Below are positions 8,377 through 16,455 of a DNA stretch of 64,000 nucleotides, one piece after another; within the stretch, counting starts at the first letter, position 1, and each line of letters starts with the position of its first letter. Origin of the DNA: Oscillospiraceae bacterium (lineage in GTDB: Bacteria > Bacillota > Clostridia > Oscillospirales > Oscillospiraceae); assembly GCA_017395085.1 (NCBI GenBank), contig JAFPWF010000010.1:62001-126000 (forward strand), in the 5' to 3' direction. The notes under the pieces are model-generated. The model was not told the origin of the DNA. It searched no databases and was given only the letters and a program-made list of their open reading frames with translations. Position numbers and translations under genes: made by a program.

Positions 8377-9306
8377 CTACTTGGCCGCCATTGGCTTTCC
8401 GTCCTTCCACAGCAACTCGGGCCTGATTTCCGACAGACTTGCGCAGCCGGTATAGCCCATCAGCGTTTTCAGCTCCTGGTTCATGCCCGTCACACAGCTC
8501 ACCACGCCCTCGGTTCCATCCGTGAGGAGTGCAGGCATCATGGCGCGCCCCACGCCGACCGCTTTCGCGCCGAGTGCCAGCGATTTGAATACGTCTGCCC
8601 CGGAAGCGATGCCGCTGTCGACAAACACCTCAAAGCCTTCCACATCTCTGACCGCTTCGCAGATTGCCGGCAGGATCATCAGTGGCGGGATGGCAAAAGG
8701 CATCCTGCCGTGGTGGTGGCTGACCAGTATACCCCGCGCTCCGCATTCCACGCTCTTCAGCGCGTCGGTGACGCTGAGCACGCCCTTGATGACAAACGGC
8801 AGTTTTGTGGCGTTCACATATGCGCGCAGGTCGTCCACGGTCTGCCGCGTCATCAATTCACCGAATACAACATCGTACTCCCCGTTGTTTCCGAAGATGT
8901 GGTCAATATCCAGCCCGAGGGCAAATGCGCCGTGCTCCTCGGAAAAGGCGATCTGGTCAAAGATCTTATCCCGGTCCGCATAGGGCTTGATCACCCGGAC
9001 CGTTTGGATCCCCGTGTCCAGGATCTCGCCGATCACATCGTTTTCTCCCATGCCGACCCAGTTCAGCATCCCCAGTTCCTTTGCGGCCAGAGTATAGTCC
9101 ATCATGGCATTGCGTTCTTTCTGGTAGCGGTACAAGTGGGAGAATGCCGGCATCATGATCGGGGTGCAGAACTTAGTCCCGAAGATCTCAGTTTCCAGCG
9201 AAGCGGTCTGCGCATCAATCAGCCGCTCCTCAATCAGGATGGAGTCCAGATACTGCCGGGTGATGGCGTTTGCGTCCGAAGGACGTGGGGCGTTGTTTTC
9301 ACTCAT
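8377..9306 (-). CDS. FMN-dependent alpha-hydroxyacid oxidase family protein
   Basis: 309-aa TIM-barrel flavoenzyme of the lactate/glycolate oxidase group. The C-terminal FMN phosphate site is clear (DSGIASGADVFKSLALGAKA, then VGVGRAMM). The catalytic loop reads VSHHHGR instead of the usual SNHGGR. The active-site histidine and arginine are kept, but Asn and the first Gly are both His, which suggests an unusual substrate or product release. The protein is shorter than the 350-380 aa typical of the family. It is last in a minus-strand sugar operon, where it could oxidise a two- or three-carbon hydroxyacid. RBS AAAGGAG. Confidence 0.8.
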   Translation of the reverse strand: MSENNAPRPSDANAITRQYLDSILIEERLIDAQTASLETEIFGTKFCTPIMMPAFSHLYRYQKERNAMMDYTLAAKELGMLNWVGMGENDVIGEILDTGIQTVRVIKPYADRDKIFDQIAFSEEHGAFALGLDIDHIFGNNGEYDVVFGELMTRQTVDDLRAYVNATKLPFVIKGVLSVTDALKSVECGARGILVSHHHGRMPFAIPPLMILPAICEAVRDVEGFEVFVDSGIASGADVFKSLALGAKAVGVGRAMMPALLTDGTEGVVSCVTGMNQELKTLMGYTGCASLSEIRPELLWKDGKPMAAK

Positions 9307-9342
9307 AATGATTGCTCCTTTGCGTTTTTTCAGGGCTCTGCA

Positions 9343-9483
9343 TTACCAGTCGGTCTGCCTGTTGTCCTCCTCGTCGTTCTCTTCGTCGTCATCGGCAGCG
9401 AAGGGATTCAGCGAGGATTCCTCTTTCTGTTTCTTTTCCATCGCGTCCATGTAAAGAAAGTATCCGAGTTCGTTCATGTCCAT
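9343..9483 (-). CDS. 46-aa acidic protein, unknown
   Basis: Starts MDMNELGYFLYMDAMEKKQKEE and ends in an Asp/Glu-rich tail. I place the start at 9483 because AGGGGAAA lies at proper distance; the longer reading from 9540 would be entirely untranslated leader. It sits between the aldolase and the hydroxyacid oxidase genes on the same strand. No homolog is recognised. A small regulatory or assembly partner is possible but not shown. Confidence 0.5.
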   Translation of the reverse strand: MDMNELGYFLYMDAMEKKQKEESSLNPFAADDDEENDEEDNRQTDW

Positions 9484-9539
9484 GTTTTTTCCCCTTTCCC
9501 CTGTCACATCTCCGGTGAATAGTTCCGGAAGCCCTTGCA

Positions 9540-10385
9540 TCAGGCTTTGCCGCAGCTTCCGAAGAGTTCCAGTTTTGTTCTCACAACCTGCTTCATTGCC
9601 TCGATCTCATAGGGGATCAGGCACAGCAAGGACTTAACGCCGTCCTGCAGGCCTTTTTCGGCTCCATACTTTCCGGCTTTGTCAAGGTCGGTGAAGATGT
9701 TGATTTTGCAGACGCCCTTTTCCACTGCGGTCCGGAAGTCCTCATCCGCGAGACCGCTGCCGCCGTGAAGCACCAGCGGAAGCCCGGTGATTTTCGCGAT
9801 GGTCTCAATCCGCTCAAAATCCAGCTTCGGCGGGAACTTATAGTCTCCGTGGGCATTGCCCACCGCCACCGCCAGGGAATCGATCCCGGTACGGCGCACA
9901 TAATCCGCCGCCACAGCGGGGTCCGTGTAATAATCGCTGGGCTTCAGGAGCTTTCCGGCGCCCTCGTTGTCGCCTACGTGGCCAAGCTCTCCTTCCACGG
10001 TCACGCCCATGCTGTGGCAGATGCGCACCATTTCTGCGACTTTGGCGGCATTGGTTTCATAGTCCGCGGTGGAGCAATCGTACATAACTGAAGTAAAGCC
10101 CAACCGCAGCGCCTCCATGCACTTTTCAAAACTCAGGCCGTGGTCGTAATGGACGCACACCGGGACGGATGCTTTTTCCGCCATCGGGATGAGAAATTCG
10201 GCCTCTCGCTCCAGCGGTGCGGCGGGCAGCTGAACCTCCGCTATCCCCACCATGACCGGGGCGCACAGTTCCTCGGCAGTCTCGATCACTGCCCGCGCCA
10301 TTTCCACGTTCACGGCGTTGAAGAATCCGACGCCGTACTTTCCCTTCTGCGCCGGCAGAAGGATCTCATTCATGTTGACAAGCAT
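9540..10385 (-). CDS. Class II fructose-bisphosphate-type aldolase
   Basis: 281 aa. Zinc-binding histidines are seen in VHYDHG, AVGNAHGDYK and LVLHGGSG. The phosphate-binding end is INIFTDLD, in place of the usual 'NIxTD'. This is the class II ketose-bisphosphate aldolase fold, which cleaves a ketose 1-phosphate or 1,6-bisphosphate to dihydroxyacetone phosphate and an aldehyde. Its place after a PfkB kinase and a xylose isomerase suggests a substrate other than fructose 1,6-bisphosphate. The start at 10385 has GAGGAAG upstream. IolJ- and tagatose-type aldolases are alternatives. Confidence 0.87.
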   Translation of the reverse strand: MLVNMNEILLPAQKGKYGVGFFNAVNVEMARAVIETAEELCAPVMVGIAEVQLPAAPLEREAEFLIPMAEKASVPVCVHYDHGLSFEKCMEALRLGFTSVMYDCSTADYETNAAKVAEMVRICHSMGVTVEGELGHVGDNEGAGKLLKPSDYYTDPAVAADYVRRTGIDSLAVAVGNAHGDYKFPPKLDFERIETIAKITGLPLVLHGGSGLADEDFRTAVEKGVCKINIFTDLDKAGKYGAEKGLQDGVKSLLCLIPYEIEAMKQVVRTKLELFGSCGKA

Positions 10386-10403
10386 TCTATCTTCCTCTTC
10401 TTT

Positions 10404-11507
10404 TCATATGGTTTTCCAACCGCCGCGGATGCGTGTTTCCAGCTCCGGGAGCAGGCGCAGGCCGCTCAGCGCGTCATATGCCGTCACACAGCAGGCGCCT
10501 TCCGCCGCCGCCAGGGCCGCACATTCCGCGGGCGTTTTGCCATCCAGCACGGCTGTCAGAAAAGCCGCAATGCTGGTGTCGCCTGCGCCGGTGCCGGAAC
10601 GTACAACGTCCGCCCGGAAGCAGCGCTGGATCCCTGTCTGATCCGCCCAGGCGCCGCAATCCAGGTGCAGCCCTGCCTTTTCAAAGCTCGCACGGTCTGC
10701 TGTCCGGTAGACCATGCCGCCGGTGCCGCATTTAATGAGTGCGACCCGGCAGCCCATGGCCATCAGCTGTCCGGCAAGAGGGAGGGCTTCTCTCTCCGCA
10801 TCCAATCCTTCCGTAATGTCCCCGCCACGCTGTGTCAGGCGCTCATATCTCTCCCGGTCCAGCATAAAGCAGAGCTCCTCAAAGCTGGGCACAAAAAAGT
10901 CTACATAGGGCAGCACGCCGCTGAGGATCGCTCCCCAGTCGACATGCCCGGCGTAGGAGTCCGGGTCAATGGCGGCCAGGTCGAGGCTGGTGGCCAGCCC
11001 GTGCTGTTTTGCCCGCCGGAAAAGCTCCGTCAGTTCCGCCCCGTCCTGTTCGATCATCTTCTTCATCAGCGGCGGATAGCCGAAGTGGAACAGTTCCGCG
11101 CCGGCGAAGGCGCTGTCTGGAATGTCGGCGCTGACGAAGGTGTCGTTAGCCCCCGGGTCATGCAGGAATATCCGGTCAATCCCGGGAACGGCAAGCACCA
11201 CTGAGTACGAGGTTTTCCCGCCCCGGTCCACAATCAGGCCGCCGGCGCCGTAACCGGCTAGAATTCTCTGGATCATCCCCCCGAAGGCGTCATCCCCGAT
11301 TTTCCCCAGCAGCCGCACGTTGTTCCCCAGCAGCTTGAAGGCGAGGCCTGTGTTGGCAACGCTGCCTCCCGTGTGAACGTCGGCCCCCTCCATGAGGATG
11401 AGCTTTCCCGGCTCCAGCAGTTCCCCCAGCACATCGTACGTGCGCCGGGCGGGAAAAACCGGCGTGATATCAATGCAGATATGACCTGCGGAAATGATTT
11501 TGCTCAT
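10404..11507 (-). CDS. PfkB family carbohydrate kinase
   Basis: 367-aa ribokinase-fold sugar kinase. The N-terminal GGSVANTGLAFKLLG substrate loop and the C-terminal catalytic GTGAGDTSIAAF (Asp as base) are intact. It begins MSKIISAGHICIDITPV, typical of the family. The expected product is a sugar phosphate, here probably a ketose phosphorylated for the adjoining aldolase. The gene is followed by the aldolase at an 18-base gap and preceded by the isomerase. The exact sugar cannot be read from sequence. Confidence 0.88.
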   Translation of the reverse strand: MSKIISAGHICIDITPVFPARRTYDVLGELLEPGKLILMEGADVHTGGSVANTGLAFKLLGNNVRLLGKIGDDAFGGMIQRILAGYGAGGLIVDRGGKTSYSVVLAVPGIDRIFLHDPGANDTFVSADIPDSAFAGAELFHFGYPPLMKKMIEQDGAELTELFRRAKQHGLATSLDLAAIDPDSYAGHVDWGAILSGVLPYVDFFVPSFEELCFMLDRERYERLTQRGGDITEGLDAEREALPLAGQLMAMGCRVALIKCGTGGMVYRTADRASFEKAGLHLDCGAWADQTGIQRCFRADVVRSGTGAGDTSIAAFLTAVLDGKTPAECAALAAAEGACCVTAYDALSGLRLLPELETRIRGGWKTI

Positions 11508-11569
11508 CGCTGCCTCCTGTAGGAAACGGGGCCGCCCGGCGCAGGCATGCCCCGTTTGTCATGTTTCGC

Positions 11570-12601
11570 TCACTTAAGCCCCATAATCAGGTTCAGAGTG
11601 TACATCTCCAGCTGCTCAAATTTGCGCTCGGCTATCAGTTTGTTTGCATAGTCGTAGTCGTAACGCGCAACTTTCTCTTCCAGTGCCTTAAAGATCTCAA
11701 GGCTGTTTTTCAAATGCTCATAGCTGTCCTCGTCCGAGGTCGTGCGCATGGCCTTGACGTCCAGCCCCACATAGCCCTTCTCCCAGTAACGGTTCTCCCA
11801 CAGCACCTTGATCTGGTTGAATGCCTGGCGCAGGTTCTCCACGCCGAAACTCTTGTCCTGGTCGTAGCGGATGCCGTTCTGGTCGTTCAGGTGGACGGTG
11901 AACAGCTTGTCGAAGGCGAGCGCGAAGCCGATCTCGTTGGCAGGGTCGAGCCCGGCCAGGACAGCGTGGGCGCTCTCCAGGTTGGCGCCGACGCGCTTAG
12001 GGTCAATCGTGGCGGCCGACACGCCCATCACGTGGCCGACGGTGCCGCAGAACGAGCGGTCAATGGGCTCGTTTGGTTTCGGCTCGATACAAACGCGGAT
12101 GCGGTCGTCGTAACGCAGCATGTTGTTGATGGCTTCGACCAGCTGCCTGGTGGCGGTGACCGGGCTCTTGCTCTCGGCACAGAGGGTGCCTTCACGGGCC
12201 AGCCACAGCACGATCAGGTCGCAGCCCAGTTCGCGAGCAATGTCGATGGAGCGGTAGGCACGCCACATGGCAAACTCCCGGTCCTTCTCGCTGGTGCTGG
12301 TGAAGCCGCCGTCCGTCGTGTGAGGATCCATCCACAGCCGGGGCGCCACAAACTCGGCAGCCAGGCCGTACTTATCGAGCATGGCCTTGACTTTGCGCGC
12401 CTCGGCCTTGATCTCTTCTTCGGTCAGGTTGTTCATATTGGGCACGGCGTCGTCGTCATGGAACTGCACCGCGGAAAAGCCAAGCTCGGCAAACCTGGCG
12501 AACTTGGTCTCCAGGTCGATTGCCTTCCGGGTCTCAGGACCGTAGGAATCGGCGCCGGTATGGACGTTCCAGGGGCCTACGGTAAATTTGAACTTAGACA
12601 T
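11570..12601 (-). CDS. xylA: Xylose isomerase, short (class I-like) form
   Basis: 343 aa, about 100 shorter than the usual Firmicute class II enzyme and close to actinobacterial class I XylA. Metal and substrate residues are seen in VQFHDDD (catalytic His region), IEPKPNEP (Glu and Lys), GANLESAHA (Glu, His) and VHLNDQNGIRYDQD (Asp ligands). It converts an aldose to its ketose in the cytoplasm. It is first in the minus-strand operon xylA-PfkB-aldolase-46 aa-hydroxyacid oxidase. No xylulokinase of the FGGY type is present nearby. The start has AAGGAGGAAG. Confidence 0.82.
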   Translation of the reverse strand: MSKFKFTVGPWNVHTGADSYGPETRKAIDLETKFARFAELGFSAVQFHDDDAVPNMNNLTEEEIKAEARKVKAMLDKYGLAAEFVAPRLWMDPHTTDGGFTSTSEKDREFAMWRAYRSIDIARELGCDLIVLWLAREGTLCAESKSPVTATRQLVEAINNMLRYDDRIRVCIEPKPNEPIDRSFCGTVGHVMGVSAATIDPKRVGANLESAHAVLAGLDPANEIGFALAFDKLFTVHLNDQNGIRYDQDKSFGVENLRQAFNQIKVLWENRYWEKGYVGLDVKAMRTTSDEDSYEHLKNSLEIFKALEEKVARYDYDYANKLIAERKFEQLEMYTLNLIMGLK

Positions 12602-12763
12602 AATGCTTCCTCCTTGATATTTTCAGTGTGGTTTTCTGCCTCATATGGAAAACAACGGTATTGTCAGCCCGCAGGCGCCATCGCCGGTTCCGCCTGCCTC
12701 GTTTTTTGTATACTTCCTGCCCTGATTTTACCACAGCGGAAAACAGGAAGCAAGAAAACAAAA

Positions 12764-12787
12764 GCATCCCTGAAAATGCTGGGATGC
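12764..12787. terminator. Small hairpin, possible terminator
   Basis: 7-bp stem GCATCCC/GGGATGC around a 10-nt loop, with an A-rich flank on its 5' side. It would suit termination on the minus strand after the decayed transporter gene. Confidence 0.4.
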
Positions 12788-12799
12788 CGTTTAAGTCTG

Positions 12800-12972
12800 T
12801 TCCTGTTTTCTGATCTCCGATTCCGGAAACGCGTCAGATCCGAGATGCAAAGCATGATTCCCGAGATGAAAATCGCCAGCGCTGAGCCTATTCCCACGCC
12901 TTTTCCGGTCAGAGCTCCCAGGCCGTCGGCGGCAAGGCCCGCTAAGGCGTAGGCAGCAACACAACCGAGTTG
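12800..12972 (-). pseudogene. Remnant of an MFS transporter C terminus
   Basis: On the minus strand, read without a start codon, this stretch gives a last transmembrane helix and tail of MFS efflux type (AYALAGLAADGLGALTGK, then ALAIFISGIMLCIS). An in-frame stop at 12973-12975 cuts it off upstream, and about 500 bases around it hold no intact gene. I see no other coding sense in 12602-13069. It looks like the last piece of a deleted drug exporter. The identification rests on eye comparison only. Confidence 0.45.
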
Positions 12973-13069
12973 TCAAGGCTTTTTCGACTGATAGTCGAAA
13001 TAATTCCTGCCGGATATTACACCGGGACCCCCGCATTGCTTCCGGCTGATAGTTTTTGCGGTCGGTTCA

Positions 13070-13098
13070 TTGACCTTGCAGTTTTCAGGTGTTATCAT
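13070..13098 (+). promoter_or_regulatory. Promoter for the 56-aa gene
   Basis: TTGACC (13070-13075), 17-bp spacer, TATCAT (13093-13098). Confidence 0.6.
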
Positions 13099-13140
13099 GG
13101 AATTACATTGGAATCATCCTGCGGAAAGGACAAATGAACC

Positions 13141-13311
13141 ATGGAAACAAAGTATTTTATTGTCAGCAGCATTGACGGCGATTATGCCTGGCTCACAGAG
13201 ATCGGCTCCTCGGCAGAACCGGTTTTCTTCGCGCGCGCTCTGCTCCCGCTGGATATTGACGAGGGGAGCAAACTGAAGTTTGAGAACTTCCAGTTCGAGA
13301 TGATCTCATAA
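13141..13311 (+). CDS. Small DUF3006-like protein (56 aa)
   Basis: Reads METKYFIVSSIDGDYAWLTE and ends in FENFQFEMIS. The pattern 'hhIxSIDGDYAxL' followed by an acidic LPxDIDEGxKL recalls DUF3006-type small beta proteins. A sigma-A promoter lies upstream, GGAAAGGA precedes the ATG by 11 bases, and a hairpin follows, so it is a complete monocistronic unit despite its size. The function is unknown. Confidence 0.6.
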   Translation: METKYFIVSSIDGDYAWLTEIGSSAEPVFFARALLPLDIDEGSKLKFENFQFEMIS

Positions 13312-13344
13312 TATCATATCGTTTTCCGAACTCCTCAACCAAAA

Positions 13345-13371
13345 GCAGCAGTCCCTTTCCGGGGCTGCTGC
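13345..13371 (-). terminator. Terminator shared by convergent small genes
   Basis: GCAGCAG (13345-13351) pairs with CTGCTGC (13365-13371), with an inner CCC/GGG helix. Four Ts follow on the minus strand. It ends the minus-strand cluster and could also stop the 56-aa gene. Confidence 0.6.
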
Positions 13372-13400
13372 AATTCATTTATTGCTTGACCATTCACGCC

Positions 13401-13592
13401 TCAGTCGTGGAAAATCTCATCCGCGTCGAACTTCCAGTCGCGCATGAGCGTCTCGCACTGTTCCGGCGGGACCAGTTCACTCTTTTCTTCCCCGGTCCTG
13501 ATGCGGAACCACCCTTTCTCCACGCCCAGCACCTCACAGGTCGTGCCGTGCTTCAGGGTTTCCCGGTCTTCGCCGATGTTTCTGATCTTCAT
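13401..13592 (-). CDS. Small SH3-like protein, unknown
   Basis: 63 aa with the pattern of a small beta barrel (TTCEVLGVEKGWFRIRTG, then SELVPPEQCE) that resembles short SH3-like cytoplasmic domains, followed by an acidic tail. No secretion signal. It is the last gene of the minus-strand run DegV - lipoprotein - YbjN - Lin0512 - this gene. The RBS is weak. Function not assigned. Confidence 0.5.
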   Translation of the reverse strand: MKIRNIGEDRETLKHGTTCEVLGVEKGWFRIRTGEEKSELVPPEQCETLMRDWKFDADEIFHD

Positions 13593-13609
13593 CCTCTTAC
13601 TTGCTTCCG

Positions 13610-13969
13610 TCAGGCATCCACGTAAACTGTAAGCACAACGATAGCAATGGTGATTTCGGTCTCCGGCTTCTCAAAGAGTGCGATTCCTCTCGGGTTTGCC
13701 CCGCCCTGGTGTACTTCGGCGTCCACAGTCCAGTCGCGAAGGAAATCCGTCACGACCGCAACGTCCGCCTGCTCCGGGTGTGGAACATAGATGTCCGCAT
13801 GGATCTTAGCTTCCGCTTTCAGATTCTTGATGTCGAACACTTCAAACAGCCCCGCCATGCAGCAGTGGTGCACGGCATCCTTTACCGCCTTCAGGACGGC
13901 GTTGTTCTGGTCACCCCCGTGCATGTCCACGCCCTGTCCGAACTCGATCAGCAGTCTCTTAAATGCCAT
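13610..13969 (-). CDS. Lin0512 family protein
   Basis: 119 aa, opening MAFKRLLIEFGQGVDMHGGD, followed by a helical AVKDAVHHCCMAGL and two beta-strand blocks. This is the pattern of the Lin0512 conserved family, which occurs in small tandem-folded proteins of unknown activity. The start is well supported by AAAGGAGG. It lies 17 bases upstream of the SH3-like gene and 93 bases after the YbjN gene. Confidence 0.75.
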   Translation of the reverse strand: MAFKRLLIEFGQGVDMHGGDQNNAVLKAVKDAVHHCCMAGLFEVFDIKNLKAEAKIHADIYVPHPEQADVAVVTDFLRDWTVDAEVHQGGANPRGIALFEKPETEITIAIVVLTVYVDA

Positions 13970-14062
13970 ACTGTTTCCTCCTTTGCAGCGGGAGCTTCCA
14001 GCAGACTGCGCCCGCGCTTTTTGATTATGATTATTTACTCCCGCCCATTATACGGACTAAGA

Positions 14063-14587
14063 TTACTGCTTCCCGCTGTCGTCCGGCAGGGTCACCGGGT
14101 GGTTCTGCAGTTGCTTCAGCACTTCCTTCAGCAGTTCGCCTTTGCCGGAGGACGGCGCCGCATAATAGGCCTCTGGGATGTAGTGGTAGCACTTGTCCAG
14201 GATCTGCATACCCCGGACGAAGAGTTCAAAGGCACACTCGCCGACACAGTCCTCGGCGATGGCCGTTGGCAGGTCGCTCTGTGCGATGACGTCGCCGTCT
14301 GCATCGAGGTAGAACTTCAGGAAGCGCATCTCGCTGTTGATGCGGTTGCACGCTTCCAGAATCGCCGCGCGCTTTTCCTTTTCGACCTTGCACATCATCC
14401 CGGTAACCCGCATCTGTACGTCGTTGTGCTCCTCATCCTGTGAAAAAACGTGGAAGCGTACGGCCGGGCCGCCCTGGATGTTGACACCCGCTTCAATCAG
14501 GTACAGCGTGTCCGTCTCAACGATGCGGTATTTGACACCGTGCCGATCGAATGCTTCGGCAATCTGGTCCACTGTGCTGCGTGACAT
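14063..14587 (-). CDS. YbjN domain protein
   Basis: 174 aa. The core (RINSEMRFLKFYLDADGDVIAQSDL) is the type III secretion chaperone-like YbjN fold: an alpha/beta sandwich with a helix 'xxNxxNxxxxxxKFxxDxDGDV'. Bacterial YbjN proteins affect stress tolerance, but the mechanism is not known. There is no signal peptide. The start follows GAGGAGGAAAC. It lies in the minus-strand cluster with DegV and Lin0512. Confidence 0.7.
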   Translation of the reverse strand: MSRSTVDQIAEAFDRHGVKYRIVETDTLYLIEAGVNIQGGPAVRFHVFSQDEEHNDVQMRVTGMMCKVEKEKRAAILEACNRINSEMRFLKFYLDADGDVIAQSDLPTAIAEDCVGECAFELFVRGMQILDKCYHYIPEAYYAAPSSGKGELLKEVLKQLQNHPVTLPDDSGKQ

Positions 14588-14647
14588 ATCCGTTTCCTCC
14601 TCAGGGGTTTTATTCTCTGCTCATGGGGCTGGATTGATTGGTTTTGC

Positions 14648-15259
14648 TCAGCCGGTTTTCCCGAAGACCGATGCGAGATCGGTAATCGACTTCACGAAAT
14701 TCGCCGTCAGCACCTGCAGGGAGTCTTTCGGTACTTCGGTGATCTTCCATTCCTTGCCGGATTTGACCAGGTCATATGTGACACTCATCTGTGCGCTTCC
14801 GGTTTGGGCCGTTTCCATTTTGTCGTTCAGGATCTGCTCGGCCATAGCACGGAGATCGTCTTCCGAAATACCGCTGAACGCCGAGGCAAAGGCCTGCCCG
14901 AGATACTCCCCGAGAACGTCCTGCAGAATTGGGCTGGCGTCCACGTAGTAATACTTCACTGTGGCGGTTGCATGGTCGCCTTCCTCGTTGACGCTTACGA
15001 TCTCATAGGTCATTTTTGCCGCCCATTCCTTCATTTTGGCGTAGAGCAGTGCCGCGGCTTCTTCCCCGCCTTCCATTTCGCCTATTTGGGCCTGGATGCT
15101 TCCAGCCGACGGGACCAGGCAGGCCTGCATCTTCTCAAAGTCATATTCCTTCATTCCGTCGCAGAAAGTCCTCATCGTTTTTTCCGCTTTCTGCGTCCCG
15201 CATGCGCACAGCGAGAGCAGCATGAGCGCAGCAAGGAATACTGACAGAAACTTCTTCAT
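14648..15259 (-). CDS. Predicted lipoprotein
   Basis: 203 aa from the ATG at 15259, which starts a lipoprotein signal (MKKFLSVFLAALMLLSLCAC). The longer frame upstream is not protein-like. The mature domain begins with a helical segment (MRTFCDGMKEYDFEKMQACL) and continues as a cystatin/NTF2-like fold with Tyr-rich strands, similar to DUF5105- or DUF4878-type lipoproteins. It should sit on the outer membrane face. Role not known. The ribosome site is GGAGAAAATCC. Confidence 0.65.
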   Translation of the reverse strand: MKKFLSVFLAALMLLSLCACGTQKAEKTMRTFCDGMKEYDFEKMQACLVPSAGSIQAQIGEMEGGEEAAALLYAKMKEWAAKMTYEIVSVNEEGDHATATVKYYYVDASPILQDVLGEYLGQAFASAFSGISEDDLRAMAEQILNDKMETAQTGSAQMSVTYDLVKSGKEWKITEVPKDSLQVLTANFVKSITDLASVFGKTG

Positions 15260-15377
15260 GGATTTTCTCCTTCCCGGATGTTGGTGGCTGTAACACATGT
15301 TTATACTACCACAGTGCCCTGCACAAAACAAGTTCCAGACATAATCCGTAGTTATATTCCGGGAGACATGGCACAGC

Positions 15378-15412
15378 AAAAAAGACAGAGGCAAAGTGCC
15401 TCTGTCTTTTTT
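15378..15412 (-). terminator. Terminator after DegV gene
   Basis: 16-bp stem (15378-15393 with 15397-15412) with a 3-nt loop and runs of A6 and T6, usable on both strands. It lies 30 bases after the DegV stop. Confidence 0.85.
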
Positions 15413-15441
15413 GCGGGTTCAGCATGCATGAAAGGATTGGG

Positions 15442-16323
15442 TTACTCTGGCGTCCTCGCGCTGCAGAGATAAAAAACAGCCAGTAGTCCAGGACCGGTAT
15501 GCGCGCCGATCACCACTCCCAGGGACGATATGCTGATCTCTCCCATGCCGGGATAGGCTTCCAGTACGTGGTCGCGAATGTACTGTGCGTCGGCAAGGCA
15601 GTCTGCATGCAGGATCAGCATGCTGCGCCCTTTCGTATTCACCAGGCTCAGGTCGTGCAGAACTGCGCTCAGGATCGACTTCAGCGCGGCTTTGCGTCCG
15701 CGCACCTTGCGGGCCACGTCAAGGGTTCCCTCATTGGGGACATACAGCACCGGCTTGATGCTGAGCACGGATCCCACCAGCGCCGAGGCGTTGGATACGC
15801 GGCCGCCGCGCTTAAGGTAGTTCAGGTCGTCCACGGTAAAGCGGTGGGCGATCTTCAGCTTGTTTTCCTCGCCCCAGCGGACCACGGTATCAAAGTCGGC
15901 GCCGCTTTCCTGCAGGGCAACCATATACATCACCAGCAGACCAAGCCCGCCCGAGATGCAGCGCGTGTCCATGACATACAGCCTTTGGTCCGGGAATTCC
16001 GCGCGGATGTTTTCAGCTGCTTTCCGGCAGTTTTCAAAGGAAACGGACATCTTTACCGACATGTCCAGGAAGATGACATTCTCTCCCCTGGCCATCAGGC
16101 CCTTGAAGAAATCGTAATACAGGTACTCGTTGATCATCGAAGTTGTGAGGACGTCCCCTTTCCGCATGCCGGCATAAATGGCGGCGCGGCTTTCCTCCCG
16201 GCAGTCGTCGGTTCTCGGCTGGTCGTTTACCGTATAGCCGTATGAGATGAAGGGAATGTTGTGCTCATCAAACCAGGTTCTGGGAAGATCCGAAGTGGAA
16301 GATGTGGCAATCAGATAAGACAT
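15442..16323 (-). CDS. DegV family fatty-acid binding protein
   Basis: 293 aa. DegV landmarks are VLTTSMINEYLYYDFF (the 'TSqps' fatty-acid loop), LNYLKRGGRVSNASALVGSVLSIKPVL and the C-terminal VIGAHTGPGLLAVFYL. DegV/FakB proteins bind an acyl chain and present it to the kinase FakA, making acyl phosphate for lipid synthesis. No FakA is in this window. The gene is monocistronic or heads the minus cluster, though the strong terminator after it argues for its own unit. Confidence 0.9.
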   Translation of the reverse strand: MSYLIATSSTSDLPRTWFDEHNIPFISYGYTVNDQPRTDDCREESRAAIYAGMRKGDVLTTSMINEYLYYDFFKGLMARGENVIFLDMSVKMSVSFENCRKAAENIRAEFPDQRLYVMDTRCISGGLGLLVMYMVALQESGADFDTVVRWGEENKLKIAHRFTVDDLNYLKRGGRVSNASALVGSVLSIKPVLYVPNEGTLDVARKVRGRKAALKSILSAVLHDLSLVNTKGRSMLILHADCLADAQYIRDHVLEAYPGMGEISISSLGVVIGAHTGPGLLAVFYLCSARTPE

Positions 16324-16420
16324 GGCAGCCTCCTGAATCTGTTTTCATTGTGGGATCCTCATTTTAGTACGCATCCTAATTCTTTGCAAGGTTTTTTTGC
16401 TTCTTTCGCCGGAAAACAGA

Positions 16421-16449
16421 TTGAATCTTTCGCTGCGGCCACCTATAAT
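16421..16449 (+). promoter_or_regulatory. Strong promoter giving a leaderless TetR mRNA
   Basis: TTGAAT (16421-16426), 17-bp spacer, perfect TATAAT (16444-16449). The ATG starts at 16456, just 6 bases past the -10 box, where transcription itself should start. Confidence 0.7.
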
Positions 16450-16455
16450 GACAGT

